Below are positions 17,752-25,892 of a stretch of 64,000 bases of DNA, one piece after another. The notes under the pieces are model-generated. The model saw nothing but the letters and a program-made list of their open reading frames with translations. It was not told the DNA's origin and made no database searches. The DNA comes from AC-37 sp035275105 (GTDB taxonomy: Bacteria > Actinomycetota > Thermoleophilia > Solirubrobacterales > Thermoleophilaceae). The stretch is taken from contig DATENL010000179.1 in assembly GCA_035275105.1 (NCBI GenBank), forward strand, positions 25,663 through 89,662. Reading direction: 5' to 3'. Positions within the stretch are counted from its first letter, which is position 1; each line of letters begins with the position of its first letter. The position numbers were made by a program, and so were the translations under genes.

Positions 17752-19086
17752 ATGCGACGACGCCTCGGATACCTCTTCCGCCCCGCCTCCCGGCACACCG
17801 GCGGCGGCTGCGAAATCCTCATCGGGGCCGCGGGGCTCAGCGTCCGCGCGGAGAACGCCCTCAGGCGTGCCGGCTTCGAACGCCTGGGCGACATCGCTCG
17901 TGTGCACTCCAGCGAACTCGAGGCGATCCCCAATTTGGGCCGGAAGACGCTCGAGGAGATCATCGCGACGTTGCGCGAACATGGGCTCGGTACCCGTGCC
18001 GATCGTGGGCCCGTCGGCAAACGGCCGCCACAGTTTTCCTACCGGATGCCCAAGCCGACGGGCGTCTTGACTGCGCCGGGTCACGGCGACGGTTCGCTGG
18101 GCTCGGGAGCGGCACGGAGTCAGCCGCCGATGAGGGTGGATCCTCGTCGCGAGCGGATAATCAGCATGCGTCGTGCGGGTCTCACGCTGCGAGAGATCGC
18201 TGATCACGCCGGAGTCTCGCCTGAACGCGTCCGGCAGATCGTAAGTGCAGCGGGCGTGAGCGCGCGCCAGGTTACCGACGAGCGCCGCGCGCGGCGGCTG
18301 ACTGGCGCGCGGGCCGCGGCCGAGCAGCTGCTGCGCGCGTTCCGCACAGGCGAAGAGCCTGCTGCGACCGCGGCGGAGCTTGGCGTGGACCCGGTTGCTG
18401 CCCGAGAGGTGGTGCGAGAACTCGCCACGACCGCCGACCGCGCCGAGCGCCGACGCAACATGTCCGCGGCGCGACGGCGGTCCGTCTACACCGATCAAGC
18501 ACTCATCGACGCCGTGCGAAGCGTGGCCGAGCACGTCGGCGGGGTTCCCAGCTCCAACGACTATGCGCGACAAGCTGCGGTGGCCGGTCTCCCCAGCCTG
18601 CCAACCGTGGCAAACCGGTTCGGTACATGGGCCAATGCGGTGCGAGCCGCTGGAATGGAGCCGAACGTCCCCAATCGTGACCGCTATCACCGCCGCTGGA
18701 CCGAGGCTGCCTGCTGGGCCAGCCTCGCACGGCTCATCGAGGAGCTCGGGGACCCCCCAACGGCTCAGCAGTACGACGTGCTGGCCAGTGCGAATGAGGA
18801 TCTGCCATCGCTCGCGACGGTGCGCAATCGACTGGGCCCGTGGAGTGACGTAATCGCGCGCCTCGTCGTGGGGACGGATGTCGGTGCGATTCTCGAGCGC
18901 ATCGGGATCGACCCGGACATGCCTCGCGACGTGCGGAACGAGCGGATCTGGCTGGCCCATCTTGAGGGCGAGATTGAAGACGAGGAACTGATCCAGCTTC
19001 TGCGTGCCGGCGCCTTCGCGTGGCATGCGTCGTATGGTCCGCGACCGGATGGGATGGAGAGCTCTGGCACCGAATCGGTCTATTGA
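17752..19086 (+). CDS. RNAP alpha-CTD-like / HTH / HNH-associated-repeat protein
   Basis: A 444-residue mosaic starting 28 nt after the AIPR stop. Residues 28-78 (LSVRAENALRRAGFERLGDI, then NLGRKTLEEI) match the HhH C-terminal domain of RNA polymerase alpha. Residues 132-170 are a sigma-4-like HTH (LTLREIADHAGVSPERVRQI). Two copies of the homing-endonuclease-associated repeat follow (248-302 and 314-372; PS.PTVANRFGTWANAVRAAG in outline). No HNH catalytic core is seen. It may be a DNA-binding specificity or regulatory factor of the locus. Confidence 0.75.
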   Translation: MRRRLGYLFRPASRHTGGGCEILIGAAGLSVRAENALRRAGFERLGDIARVHSSELEAIPNLGRKTLEEIIATLREHGLGTRADRGPVGKRPPQFSYRMPKPTGVLTAPGHGDGSLGSGAARSQPPMRVDPRRERIISMRRAGLTLREIADHAGVSPERVRQIVSAAGVSARQVTDERRARRLTGARAAAEQLLRAFRTGEEPAATAAELGVDPVAAREVVRELATTADRAERRRNMSAARRRSVYTDQALIDAVRSVAEHVGGVPSSNDYARQAAVAGLPSLPTVANRFGTWANAVRAAGMEPNVPNRDRYHRRWTEAACWASLARLIEELGDPPTAQQYDVLASANEDLPSLATVRNRLGPWSDVIARLVVGTDVGAILERIGIDPDMPRDVRNERIWLAHLEGEIEDEELIQLLRAGAFAWHASYGPRPDGMESSGTESVY

Positions 19087-19279
19087 AACTCAATCGCAAT
19101 CCCCTATCGCCGGCGCAGGCTTGAGTCGGTCTGCCATCGCAGCGACGAGCTGAGCAAGCTCACCACGCGCTTCCTCCCTCGAATTACGAGCAGCAGCGAA
19201 CAGTCCGGCCGAGCCATGCTCGCACTCGAGCCCGAACCCCTGGCGCCTGCGCGGGCGTCGACCGGTCGGCCCGCGCGTC

Positions 19280-20119
19280 CTATGCAGCTACGGCATCTGC
19301 GTAGGCGCGCAGGAATTGCGCAAGGTGCTCCCGTGTCTCGTCCGCAACCGACGGGATTCCCTCCGTGTAGCGCGTGCTCACGACCTTACGTGTCGGTCGT
19401 CCATCGGACAAGGCCGCGGCGACGCCACGAATGATCCCTGCGCGCCGAAGGAAGAATGCCTCGTCGGGAGTGAAGAAGCTCAGCATCTCTCGTGGAGGAA
19501 CGGCGAGCTCTCCGTCGGTCACCGGTGCAGGCAGCAGACGCCAGATCCGCTCGCTGAGACCTCTGTGTTCGGAAAGCACCGGCGCATCGCGGTACACGGT
19601 CAAGGACACGCGCTGTAGGTACCGCTGCACGAAGGACCCCTCGAGGTCCGACATACCCGCCACTTCCTTCGGTAGCCATACGAGATTCGGGACGAAGGAA
19701 TACGTGAGTGGGTTTCGGGCGGCGGCCTCCTGCGAGCTAGTCTTGCGCCAAAGGTGAGCCGCGACGAAACCGGTTCCGACTCGTCTTGCGCGATAAAGCC
19801 GGAAGGAACTCGCGACGGTGAGGCTTCGCGGCACGCCCTTCACGAGACTGTTGTCATCCCGGAAGTAACCCTCTCGGTCGGGCGAGCCCCACTGATCGGG
19901 TATGCCGGCAGCTCTATCTCCACGGGAGTACGGATCACGTCGCGCGTATGGAACGAGGAGGGGAAGACGCTGATAGATCTCCGGAGAGAGCCAGACTCCA
20001 AGCCTGGAGACCAATCCCGCGGCGAGTACCCTGAACAGCTCGGGATCGACATCGTGTAGGTCGCGCTGCAGGTAGTGATACAGAAGGTTCCGCGTGTCAA
20101 TCTTACGCCCGGAGGCCAT
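19280..20119 (-). CDS. Uncharacterised 279-residue protein at the defence locus
   Basis: I do not recognise this protein. It is soluble, rich in Arg and aromatic residues, with blocks that read as conserved (SFVPNLVWLPKEV, EGSFVQRYLQRVSL, LWRKTS, DDNSLVKG). It is convergent with the alpha-CTD gene and divergent from the membrane protein at 20257. A TAGCGT hexamer lies about 8 nt before its ATG, fitting a leaderless start. A link to the Mza-like genes is suggested only by proximity. Confidence 0.7.
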   Translation of the reverse strand: MASGRKIDTRNLLYHYLQRDLHDVDPELFRVLAAGLVSRLGVWLSPEIYQRLPLLVPYARRDPYSRGDRAAGIPDQWGSPDREGYFRDDNSLVKGVPRSLTVASSFRLYRARRVGTGFVAAHLWRKTSSQEAAARNPLTYSFVPNLVWLPKEVAGMSDLEGSFVQRYLQRVSLTVYRDAPVLSEHRGLSERIWRLLPAPVTDGELAVPPREMLSFFTPDEAFFLRRAGIIRGVAAALSDGRPTRKVVSTRYTEGIPSVADETREHLAQFLRAYADAVAA

Positions 20120-20220
20120 GCCTGAACGCTAGCGGTGCTCGGGGCCGTTGCGGAGTCGAGACATCGTCGTGTTTAGTGCCCCGTGCAGGTCGGTCAGAGC
20201 TTGTCTCGGCTCGAGCAAGC

Positions 20221-20249
20221 TTGACCTGACGTACATTGGGGCATACCGT
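20221..20249 (+). promoter_or_regulatory. Promoter of the glycine-rich membrane protein
   Basis: TTGACC (20221-20226) and TACCGT (20244-20249) are 17 nt apart, and the ATG at 20257 follows 7 nt later. This fits a leaderless sigma70-type transcript. Confidence 0.55.
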
Positions 20250-20256
20250 CCGCGCG

Positions 20257-21291
20257 ATGGCGACACACGATTCAGGGAGCAGCCAAGTTGGTGCCCTCTC
20301 GGCGCTGTCATCGTGGCTGCTCGCGGTCGAGCTGACCGACCGCACGGAGGACTGCGAGCGGGCGGGACGGATGCGCGTGGTCGCCGCCGATAAGGCGAAG
20401 GCGATTCGGGAGGCCTTCGACATTGACGTCGAAGGCGAAGAGGGCGTCGACGACGTTCTGAACTCTGTGGGGCTAGAAGCACGCGGCCTCGTGCTAGTGG
20501 ACCTTCTGGCGGCGGACCCATTTCTCCCACACCAACTGAGATACGACGATGGAATCTGGGAGCCTGCCATTGAGGCGGTGGCTTCGAGATTTGAACTAGG
20601 GGCGGATTTCGGACGGCGCCTGATCGAAGCGTGGCGCGACGTCGACGGGATGCACGCTGGCCTCGGCCGCGGGCACGTCATCATCGGCAGCCTCGCTGGG
20701 GTTGCGATGATTGGACTAACGGTCTTCACCCTGGGTGGCGGCCCAGCATTAGTCGGCGGTATCGGGACCGGCCTGTCGGGCGCGGCCGCGACCGCGCACG
20801 GGCTCGCCCTGCTGGGCGGGACGACGGGCCTCTTCGGAATGGCCGGCGGAACCATCGTTTTGGCCGTCGCGCCCGCGGCGCTCGCTGCGGGCAGCGTCTC
20901 CGTAGGCGCCTCGCTGCTGCGCTCGATTCCAGTCGGCGAGCTAGAACGCCAGGTCCGAAGTGCGCAAGTGAGTCTCGAGGCGGTTTACGAGCGCGAGTCG
21001 ACGAAGGCGGCAGGGACCGAGGCTGGGTTGCGCGCGATTGAGGCGGACCTCGAACAGCGTCTTACCGACGAACACGTGCGCAGTGATCCCGGGTCTGAAC
21101 CGATCGAGGCGATCGAACGGGCACTCACAACAACCCGCAGCGCCATCGACTGGATTGAGCATCCGAGCGCCTGGCAGGAACGCATCGTCTACGGCAGGGC
21201 GAAGCATGTGGCGAAGGACTGGGCCGCTACGGCCGCAGACGACGCCAAACGGGCCGCCCGCGAAGCGGCGGGCCGCCTGCGTGGTGAATGA
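20257..21291 (+). CDS. Membrane protein with glycine-rich hydrophobic core, unknown function
   Basis: The ATG at 20257 is chosen because a promoter ends 7 nt before it; a TTG at 20236 is in frame. The 344-residue product has a soluble N-terminal half, then about 85 residues (around 145-230) with several hydrophobic Gly/Ala-rich segments that could cross the membrane two to four times. An acidic, helical C-terminal part follows. The layout resembles pore-forming or membrane-disrupting effectors, but no family is recognised. Confidence 0.65.
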   Translation: MATHDSGSSQVGALSALSSWLLAVELTDRTEDCERAGRMRVVAADKAKAIREAFDIDVEGEEGVDDVLNSVGLEARGLVLVDLLAADPFLPHQLRYDDGIWEPAIEAVASRFELGADFGRRLIEAWRDVDGMHAGLGRGHVIIGSLAGVAMIGLTVFTLGGGPALVGGIGTGLSGAAATAHGLALLGGTTGLFGMAGGTIVLAVAPAALAAGSVSVGASLLRSIPVGELERQVRSAQVSLEAVYERESTKAAGTEAGLRAIEADLEQRLTDEHVRSDPGSEPIEAIERALTTTRSAIDWIEHPSAWQERIVYGRAKHVAKDWAATAADDAKRAAREAAGRLRGE

Positions 21292-21372
21292 GTTCGGCGC
21301 AGGCTCAGCGCTTTCGCGGCGGGTTGACGAGGAACTCCGACTGAGCACAGTAGGTCGAACCACGGGTGGTAG

Positions 21373-21543
21373 CTACAGTCCGAAGGTTGGGAGCTTCGAG
21401 TGATACAGCCATCGAACAGTGGCCCAATGCAGGGGCGTCCCACGCTCCTGCAGCATGAGCGCCGAAACAGCGGCGCACCGGTCCCACCGCTCTCGGTCCG
21501 CTTCGCCCACGACATATGGCGGATAGCTACTCGGCTTGTCCAT
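21373..21543 (-). CDS. Small ORF overlapping the integrase 3' end
   Basis: A 56-residue reading frame overlaps the integrase stop by 17 nt and reads like a real protein (DRERWDRCAAVSALMLQERG, ending in WLYHSKLPTFGL). Similar small proteins often follow actinobacterial integrases. Function is unknown; being a chance frame is possible. Confidence 0.4.
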   Translation of the reverse strand: MDKPSSYPPYVVGEADRERWDRCAAVSALMLQERGTPLHWATVRWLYHSKLPTFGL

Positions 21544-22705
21544 CTCGGGCCGTAGCTTCGAGATAACGGTCCAAGAGGCGCGCTGACCGAGCCTCGTTTC
21601 CAGCGAAAAGATGGCCATAGCGGTCGAGGGTGATCGTGATCGACGCGTGCCCCATGTAGGTCGACAGGGCCTTCGGGTTGATCCCCGCGTCGATGGCAAG
21701 CGCGGCGAATGTGTGGCGGCACTCGTGCAGGCAGATCGGCCGAAGACCGAGCTCGGCCCAGTGGCGCTTCGCGCGCGCGGCGAGTGTCGGCGGGTCGAAT
21801 GGCCGCTTGCCGGTCGCCGAGAACACGAGCCCGCTCCCGCTGCGTCCCTGCAGCAGCCGCAGCCCAAGCAGCTCGATCCGGAGGACGTCGGGCAACGGGA
21901 CCGTTCGGACGCCGGAGCGGCTCTTCGGGAGGATCGGGCCGTCGACTCGGTCCCAAGCCTGCTCGACCCGAATCAGCCGGCCCTCGAAGTCGACGTCCTG
22001 CCAGCGGAGCCCGCGCAACTCGCCGCGGCGAAGGCCGGCGTAGATCGCCGTTGCCCACACGGCGCGGTCGTTAGGCGCGAGTGCGGCGAGCAGCGCGGTC
22101 GCCTCGGCTGGACGTGCGACGCGCTCGCGGCGCCTACGGTCGGCCGGAAGCTCGAGTCTCAGTGTCGGATTGATGCTGACCTCGTCGCGCGCTACGGCGC
22201 GTCGGAAGACCGCCCGTACCGGCAGGATCGCGTTTCGCACGGAGCTCGGGGCGAGCCCCTCGGCGACGAGCTCATCGACGAGGTCCTGAACCGTGTTGCG
22301 GCTGATCGATGACAGTCGCATGTGGCCGATCCGCGGCAGGACCTTCGTCTTCAGCGCCCCCTCATAGCTGCGGACGGCCGAGCCCTTGTATGGGGTACCG
22401 CTCCGCGTGCGGATCAGGCCGGCGCGTGCAGCCTCGAGCCACGCGTGCGAAGCCTCTGCCAGCGTCGTCTTGACCGGCGCGCGTACGGTGCCGCGACTGA
22501 GGACAACCTGCATTTCGCTGCGCCAGCGGCGCGCCTCAGCGACCGTCGCGAAGGTCCGGCGAATTGGCTTTCGGTCGCGGACGCTCCAGGTCGACGCCTG
22601 GAATGTCGGCCGGCAGATGCATGCCGGTCCCACGCTCGACTGGCAGGGTCGGGAATGGCGCGCGACGATGCCGGGCGGCGTGGAAGGGATCCCTCGGGGA
22701 GGCAT
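21527..22705 (-). CDS. Tyrosine recombinase (island integrase)
   Basis: A 392-residue integrase (ATG 22705; a GTG at 22756 is also in frame). The N-terminus has a Cys/His cluster (RHSRPCQSSVGPACICRP) and an arm-binding region (RRTFATVAEARRW). A core-binding domain and the catalytic domain follow, with Arg in AGLRRGELRGL, HxxR in HECRHTFA, GHAS, and the nucleophilic Tyr in ITLDRYGH, so it looks active. It sits about 0.8 kb from a selenocysteine tRNA gene, the probable attachment site. Confidence 0.93.
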   Translation of the reverse strand: MPPRGIPSTPPGIVARHSRPCQSSVGPACICRPTFQASTWSVRDRKPIRRTFATVAEARRWRSEMQVVLSRGTVRAPVKTTLAEASHAWLEAARAGLIRTRSGTPYKGSAVRSYEGALKTKVLPRIGHMRLSSISRNTVQDLVDELVAEGLAPSSVRNAILPVRAVFRRAVARDEVSINPTLRLELPADRRRRERVARPAEATALLAALAPNDRAVWATAIYAGLRRGELRGLRWQDVDFEGRLIRVEQAWDRVDGPILPKSRSGVRTVPLPDVLRIELLGLRLLQGRSGSGLVFSATGKRPFDPPTLAARAKRHWAELGLRPICLHECRHTFAALAIDAGINPKALSTYMGHASITITLDRYGHLFAGNEARSARLLDRYLEATARDGQAE

Positions 22706-22829
22706 GACGCCACATTCGCTCTGTGGGGGCAGAACATCAAGTTCGCGCTCCGACACGGCCTCGTCTGGGGCTCAGGAGGCCGGGAACGCCCGATGTGGGA
22801 CTCGCCCGAAAGCGAGGGACAATGAAGGG

Positions 22830-23345
22830 ATGAGGAAGGCAGAGCGAATCCGCCGCGACTTCGACATCGTCTTCGCGTGGCTGCGCGGGCTGACCTACCG
22901 CAGGATCTCCCAGGTCTACGGGATCTCGGAGCGGCAGGTCAAGCGGATCGTCGCGAAGCACCGTGAGGAGCAGGGCACGGTCGACCACTGGGCCGAGGCG
23001 CTCGACCGCGTCGACGCCGAGTTCGAGCACCTCGACGCGGCGATCGCCGATCTCGCGCTCATAAGGCTGAACACGAATAGCGACGCGATCAGGATCAAGG
23101 CGATAACCCACCAGACGCAGCTCATGCAGCGCCGCGTCGACCTGCTGCTGGCCATAGGCGCTCTTCCTAGGAAGCCACGGCCGGTTCTCGACGCGCCCGC
23201 GGGCCTTCCGGACATCGTGTGGGACTACTGCCGGAAGCACGGGCTGTCGGTGCGGGATTCGGAGGAGTTGCTCGATGCCCTTCTGGCGTGGGCGCAGCGC
23301 GACTGGGGCGAACTTCACCCCCGGGGGGATGACATCGCTGCCTAG
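22830..23345 (+). CDS. HTH DNA-binding protein of the mobile element
   Basis: A 171-residue protein divergent from the integrase. Residues 16-45 form an HTH (WLRGLTYRRISQVYGISERQ), followed by a helical segment and a C-terminal helix pair. It could be an excision or integration regulator or a small-terminase-like protein. It is the last gene before the tRNA attachment site. Confidence 0.65.
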   Translation: MRKAERIRRDFDIVFAWLRGLTYRRISQVYGISERQVKRIVAKHREEQGTVDHWAEALDRVDAEFEHLDAAIADLALIRLNTNSDAIRIKAITHQTQLMQRRVDLLLAIGALPRKPRPVLDAPAGLPDIVWDYCRKHGLSVRDSEELLDALLAWAQRDWGELHPRGDDIAA

Positions 23346-23361
23346 GAAAGAAATGTCCCCT

Positions 23362-23382
23362 AGTTCGACACAGTTCGAACAC
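23362..23382. repeat. Short tandem repeat near the island end
   Basis: Two near-identical 10-nt units (AGTTCGACAC then AGTTCGAACAC) lie between the HTH gene and the tRNA. They may be an integrase arm site or chance; position alone suggests it. Confidence 0.3.
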
Positions 23383-23522
23383 GAGGCTGGCGCGCGATGG
23401 TCGCGCGACAGTGCGATGGGCGGGGAGTAGCGGGACCGAAGGAAGCGCGCATCCGCAGGGTCAGAGGCTGGGCGGTCGAGCGACCCGCGGAGAACCGCGC
23501 GACGTGCAGCGGATTCCCCCCA

Positions 23523-23615
23523 CGGAGCGGCGATGGAATCGAACCATCCAAGCGGGGGGCTGCCCCGCCCTGCCGGTTTTGAAGACCGGATGGGCCACCA
23601 GACCCCTGCCGCTCC
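23523..23615 (-). tRNA. selC: tRNA-Sec (anticodon UCA)
   Basis: The minus strand folds as a selenocysteine tRNA: 8-bp acceptor stem (GGAGCGGC/GCCGCTCC), 5-bp anticodon stem CCGGT/ACCGG with loop CTTCAAA (anticodon 23580-23582), a long GC-rich variable arm, and a T arm (GATGG-TTCGATT-CCATC) joined directly to the acceptor, giving the 8+5 bp shape of bacterial tRNA-Sec. CCA is not encoded. It implies selenoprotein synthesis in this organism. Its 3' end faces the integrase, so it is the likely attachment site of the island. Confidence 0.93.
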
Positions 23616-23808
23616 GGGACGAAGACTAAGTCGCCCGGTCCGGCGCGTCGCAGGAATGCGCTTCACCCGATCGTGGGAATTGAGTGGCGAAATTGGCGCG
23701 TCTGGGTTAGTGTCGACCGCGCGGCCACGGACGGCGGCACAACGGGCACGGAGCCACGCCGCCAGGCGACGCCCTCAAAGCCTCGAACCTCTCTGGGAGG
23801 ACTCGCAA

Positions 23809-24339
23809 ATGATGTCCCGCACCGGCCGCGGGTCGATGACCCCTGCCGCCAAGACAGGCGCCCGCCGCGCCATTTCCATCGTCGGCTTCGCCGCCGTCCT
23901 CGCCGCGCTCGCGGGGTGCGGCTCGGGCGTCGACGTGGCCCGCACGCTCGACAACCAGGAGCAGATCCGGCAGGCCCGCGCTGACGGCGCGACGGCCGAG
24001 CGGATCAAGCAGCTCCAGCGCCAGCTCCGGGAGCAGAAGGGCTCGGGCGGCTCCGACGCGCCAGGGCCGAGCGGCGACTCGCCCGGCGGATCCGGCATCC
24101 CGGGCACCCCCGGACCGCTCGCCGGGAGCAGGGCCTGCGGCGACGGCGTGACGGCGGGACCCAACACCACTTGCGCGTTCGCGCGCAACGTGCGCGACGA
24201 CTACTGGCGGCTCGGCGGCGGGGACATCTCGGTCTCGTCGTACAGCTCGGCGCTCGGCCGGGACGTGACGATGTCGTGCCACTCCGGGACCACGCACACG
24301 TGCACCGGGGGCAACAACGCCAGCGTCTATTTCCCGTAG
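23809..24339 (+). CDS. Secreted lipoprotein, unknown function
   Basis: The ATG at 23809 follows a GGGAGG ribosome site. The 176-residue product has a signal peptide ending in lipobox LAGC, a charged helical stretch, a Gly/Ser/Pro-rich linker, and a C-terminal domain with paired cysteines (CGDG, TTCAFARNV, MSCHSG, TCTGGNNASVYF). That end resembles a small disulphide-bonded domain common in actinobacterial exported proteins. The next gene begins inside its last codons. Confidence 0.8.
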   Translation: MMSRTGRGSMTPAAKTGARRAISIVGFAAVLAALAGCGSGVDVARTLDNQEQIRQARADGATAERIKQLQRQLREQKGSGGSDAPGPSGDSPGGSGIPGTPGPLAGSRACGDGVTAGPNTTCAFARNVRDDYWRLGGGDISVSSYSSALGRDVTMSCHSGTTHTCTGGNNASVYFP

Positions 24340-25120
24340 GCGCGTCGCGGCGGCGCTGCTCGCGGCGCTCGCCATCGCGGGGTGCGGGTCGGGGGCGGCC
24401 CCTGAGCACGACGTCGTCGGCCTCGACCCGTCCTCGGGCGACCTCACCCGCGCCCGCCTGGCGGCGCGCGAGCGCCGGCTGAAGCGGGAGCTCGCCGAGC
24501 GGCGCGCGGCGCGCCGGGACCGGGCGCCCGTGGTGGGCGCCGCCGGAAAGCCAGCGATTCGCCAGATGCCGATCCCCTTCCCCGAGCGGCGGCGAGAGGA
24601 GATGGTCGCGTACGCCCAGCGCCACTACGGGCTCTCGACATACCAGCTGCGCGACCCGAAGGTGATCGTCGAGCACTACACCGCGTCGGCCGACGCGCGC
24701 TCGGCGTTCAACACCTTCGCGGCGGACGTGCCCGACAGCGAGCTCCACGAGTTGCCCGGCACGTGCGCGCACTTCGTGATCGACACCGACGGGACGATCT
24801 ACCAGCTCGTTCCGCTGACGACGATGTGCCGCCACACGGTCGGCCTCAACTACACGTCGATCGGGATCGAGCACGCCGGCTTCTCGGACGCCGAGATCCT
24901 CGGCAACGAGGAGCAGATGGCCGCGTCCCTGAAGCTCACGAGCTGGCTGATGTGCAGCTACGGCATCGCGACGAAGGACGTGATCGGGCACAACGAGAGC
25001 CTCTCGTCTCCGTACCACCGCGAGCGGGTGGCGAGCCTGCGCACGCAGACCCACGGCGACTGGACGCGCGAAGACATGGACGTCTACCGCCGCCGCCTGG
25101 GCCAGCACGGCTGCGGCTGA
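24329..25120 (+). CDS. Lipoprotein N-acetylmuramoyl-L-alanine amidase (Amidase_2); non-standard start
   Basis: The C-terminal part (from about residue 80) is an Amidase_2 domain: VEHYTAS, CAHFVIDTDGTIYQL, IGIEHAG and GHNESLSSPYH supply zinc-ligand and catalytic positions. Such enzymes cut peptidoglycan stem peptides. The first ATG/GTG/TTG is GTG 24530, but the same frame upstream encodes a clear lipoprotein signal (SRRRVAAALLAALAIAGCG) with no standard start between it and a stop at 24266. The best start is ATT 24329, overlapping the preceding gene. The domain call is firm; the start is uncertain. Confidence 0.85.
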   Translation: MSRRRVAAALLAALAIAGCGSGAAPEHDVVGLDPSSGDLTRARLAARERRLKRELAERRAARRDRAPVVGAAGKPAIRQMPIPFPERRREEMVAYAQRHYGLSTYQLRDPKVIVEHYTASADARSAFNTFAADVPDSELHELPGTCAHFVIDTDGTIYQLVPLTTMCRHTVGLNYTSIGIEHAGFSDAEILGNEEQMAASLKLTSWLMCSYGIATKDVIGHNESLSSPYHRERVASLRTQTHGDWTREDMDVYRRRLGQHGCG

Positions 25121-25127
25121 CGTGAAG

Positions 25128-25146
25128 CAGGGGGCCTGGCCCCCTG
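25128..25146. terminator. Palindromic terminator, copy 1 of a repeated type
   Basis: CAGGGGGCC-T-GGCCCCCTG follows the amidase stop and is flanked by pairing GAAG/TTTC, with a short T run after. Related hairpins with a GGCC-N-GGCC core lie at 33567-33590 and 45174-45199. Confidence 0.6.
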
Positions 25147-25190
25147 TTTCAACCTCCCAACCCATCCGGGCCGTCGGAGTTGGAAGGGGT

Positions 25191-25847
25191 ATGAGACTCC
25201 ACAGACTCGCGGTCGCCGCCTCCGCCGCGGCCGCCATAACGATCCCGGCGCAGGCCCTGGCCGCGCCACCCAGCCCGCACCAGCTTTCGATCGCGGCCCA
25301 GCCGAACCCCGTCGTGTTCGGCAAGCCGGTGGCGATCACCGGGAAGCTGACCGGGGACGACAGCGCGGGCGAGGACGTCACCCTCCGCGAGGACCCGTTC
25401 CCGTTCGGCAACTTCAACAACCTCGGGTCGACGAACACGGCCGCGGACGGCACCTACAAGTTCACGGCCACGCCGACCGTCAACACGAAGTACCAGGCCA
25501 CCGCCAAGTCGAAGTCGCCGGCCACCAGCCCTGAGCTGACCGTGACGGTCGCCACGCGCGTCGGCCTCGTCGTGAGCGACACGACCCCCAAGGTCGGCCA
25601 GACGGTCACGTTCAAGGGCCGGGTCTATCCGCCGCACGACGGGCAGAACGTCCTGCTCCAGCGCAAGGCCAAGACCGGTTGGAAGACCGTCGCCACGATC
25701 AAGCTGGTCGACGCCGGCGACACGTTCTCGTTCTACAGCCGCAAGCGCACCGTGAACACGAACGGCGCGTTCCGCGTGATCAAGCCGGCCGACTCCGACC
25801 ACGCACGCGGGCTGAGCCCCAAGCGCACCCTGACTGTCCACGGCTAA
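25191..25847 (+). CDS. Secreted Ig-like repeat protein
   Basis: An ATG at 25191 (GGAAGGGG ribosome site) gives 218 residues with a signal peptide ending near AQALA-AP. Two beta-sandwich repeats follow (about 30-120 and 121-218), each starting with a PNPVVFGKPVAITGKL- or PKVGQTVTFKGRV-type strand, typical of bacterial Ig-like domains of surface proteins. It is probably exported and adhesive or structural. Confidence 0.75.
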   Translation: MRLHRLAVAASAAAAITIPAQALAAPPSPHQLSIAAQPNPVVFGKPVAITGKLTGDDSAGEDVTLREDPFPFGNFNNLGSTNTAADGTYKFTATPTVNTKYQATAKSKSPATSPELTVTVATRVGLVVSDTTPKVGQTVTFKGRVYPPHDGQNVLLQRKAKTGWKTVATIKLVDAGDTFSFYSRKRTVNTNGAFRVIKPADSDHARGLSPKRTLTVHG

Positions 25848-25855
25848 AGACCCGT

Positions 25856-25892
25856 TTACGCACGCCTGCTAGTTACCAGCGGGCGTGCGTAA
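25856..25892. promoter_or_regulatory. Stable hairpin over the sulfatase start codon
   Basis: An 11-bp perfect stem (TTACGCACGCC/GGCGTGCGTAA) is extended by T-G and a GCT/AGC stem, leaving a 7-nt loop. Its 3' arm contains the GTG start (25885) of the sulfatase. It may be the terminator of the upstream gene, a translational control element, or both. Confidence 0.55.
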
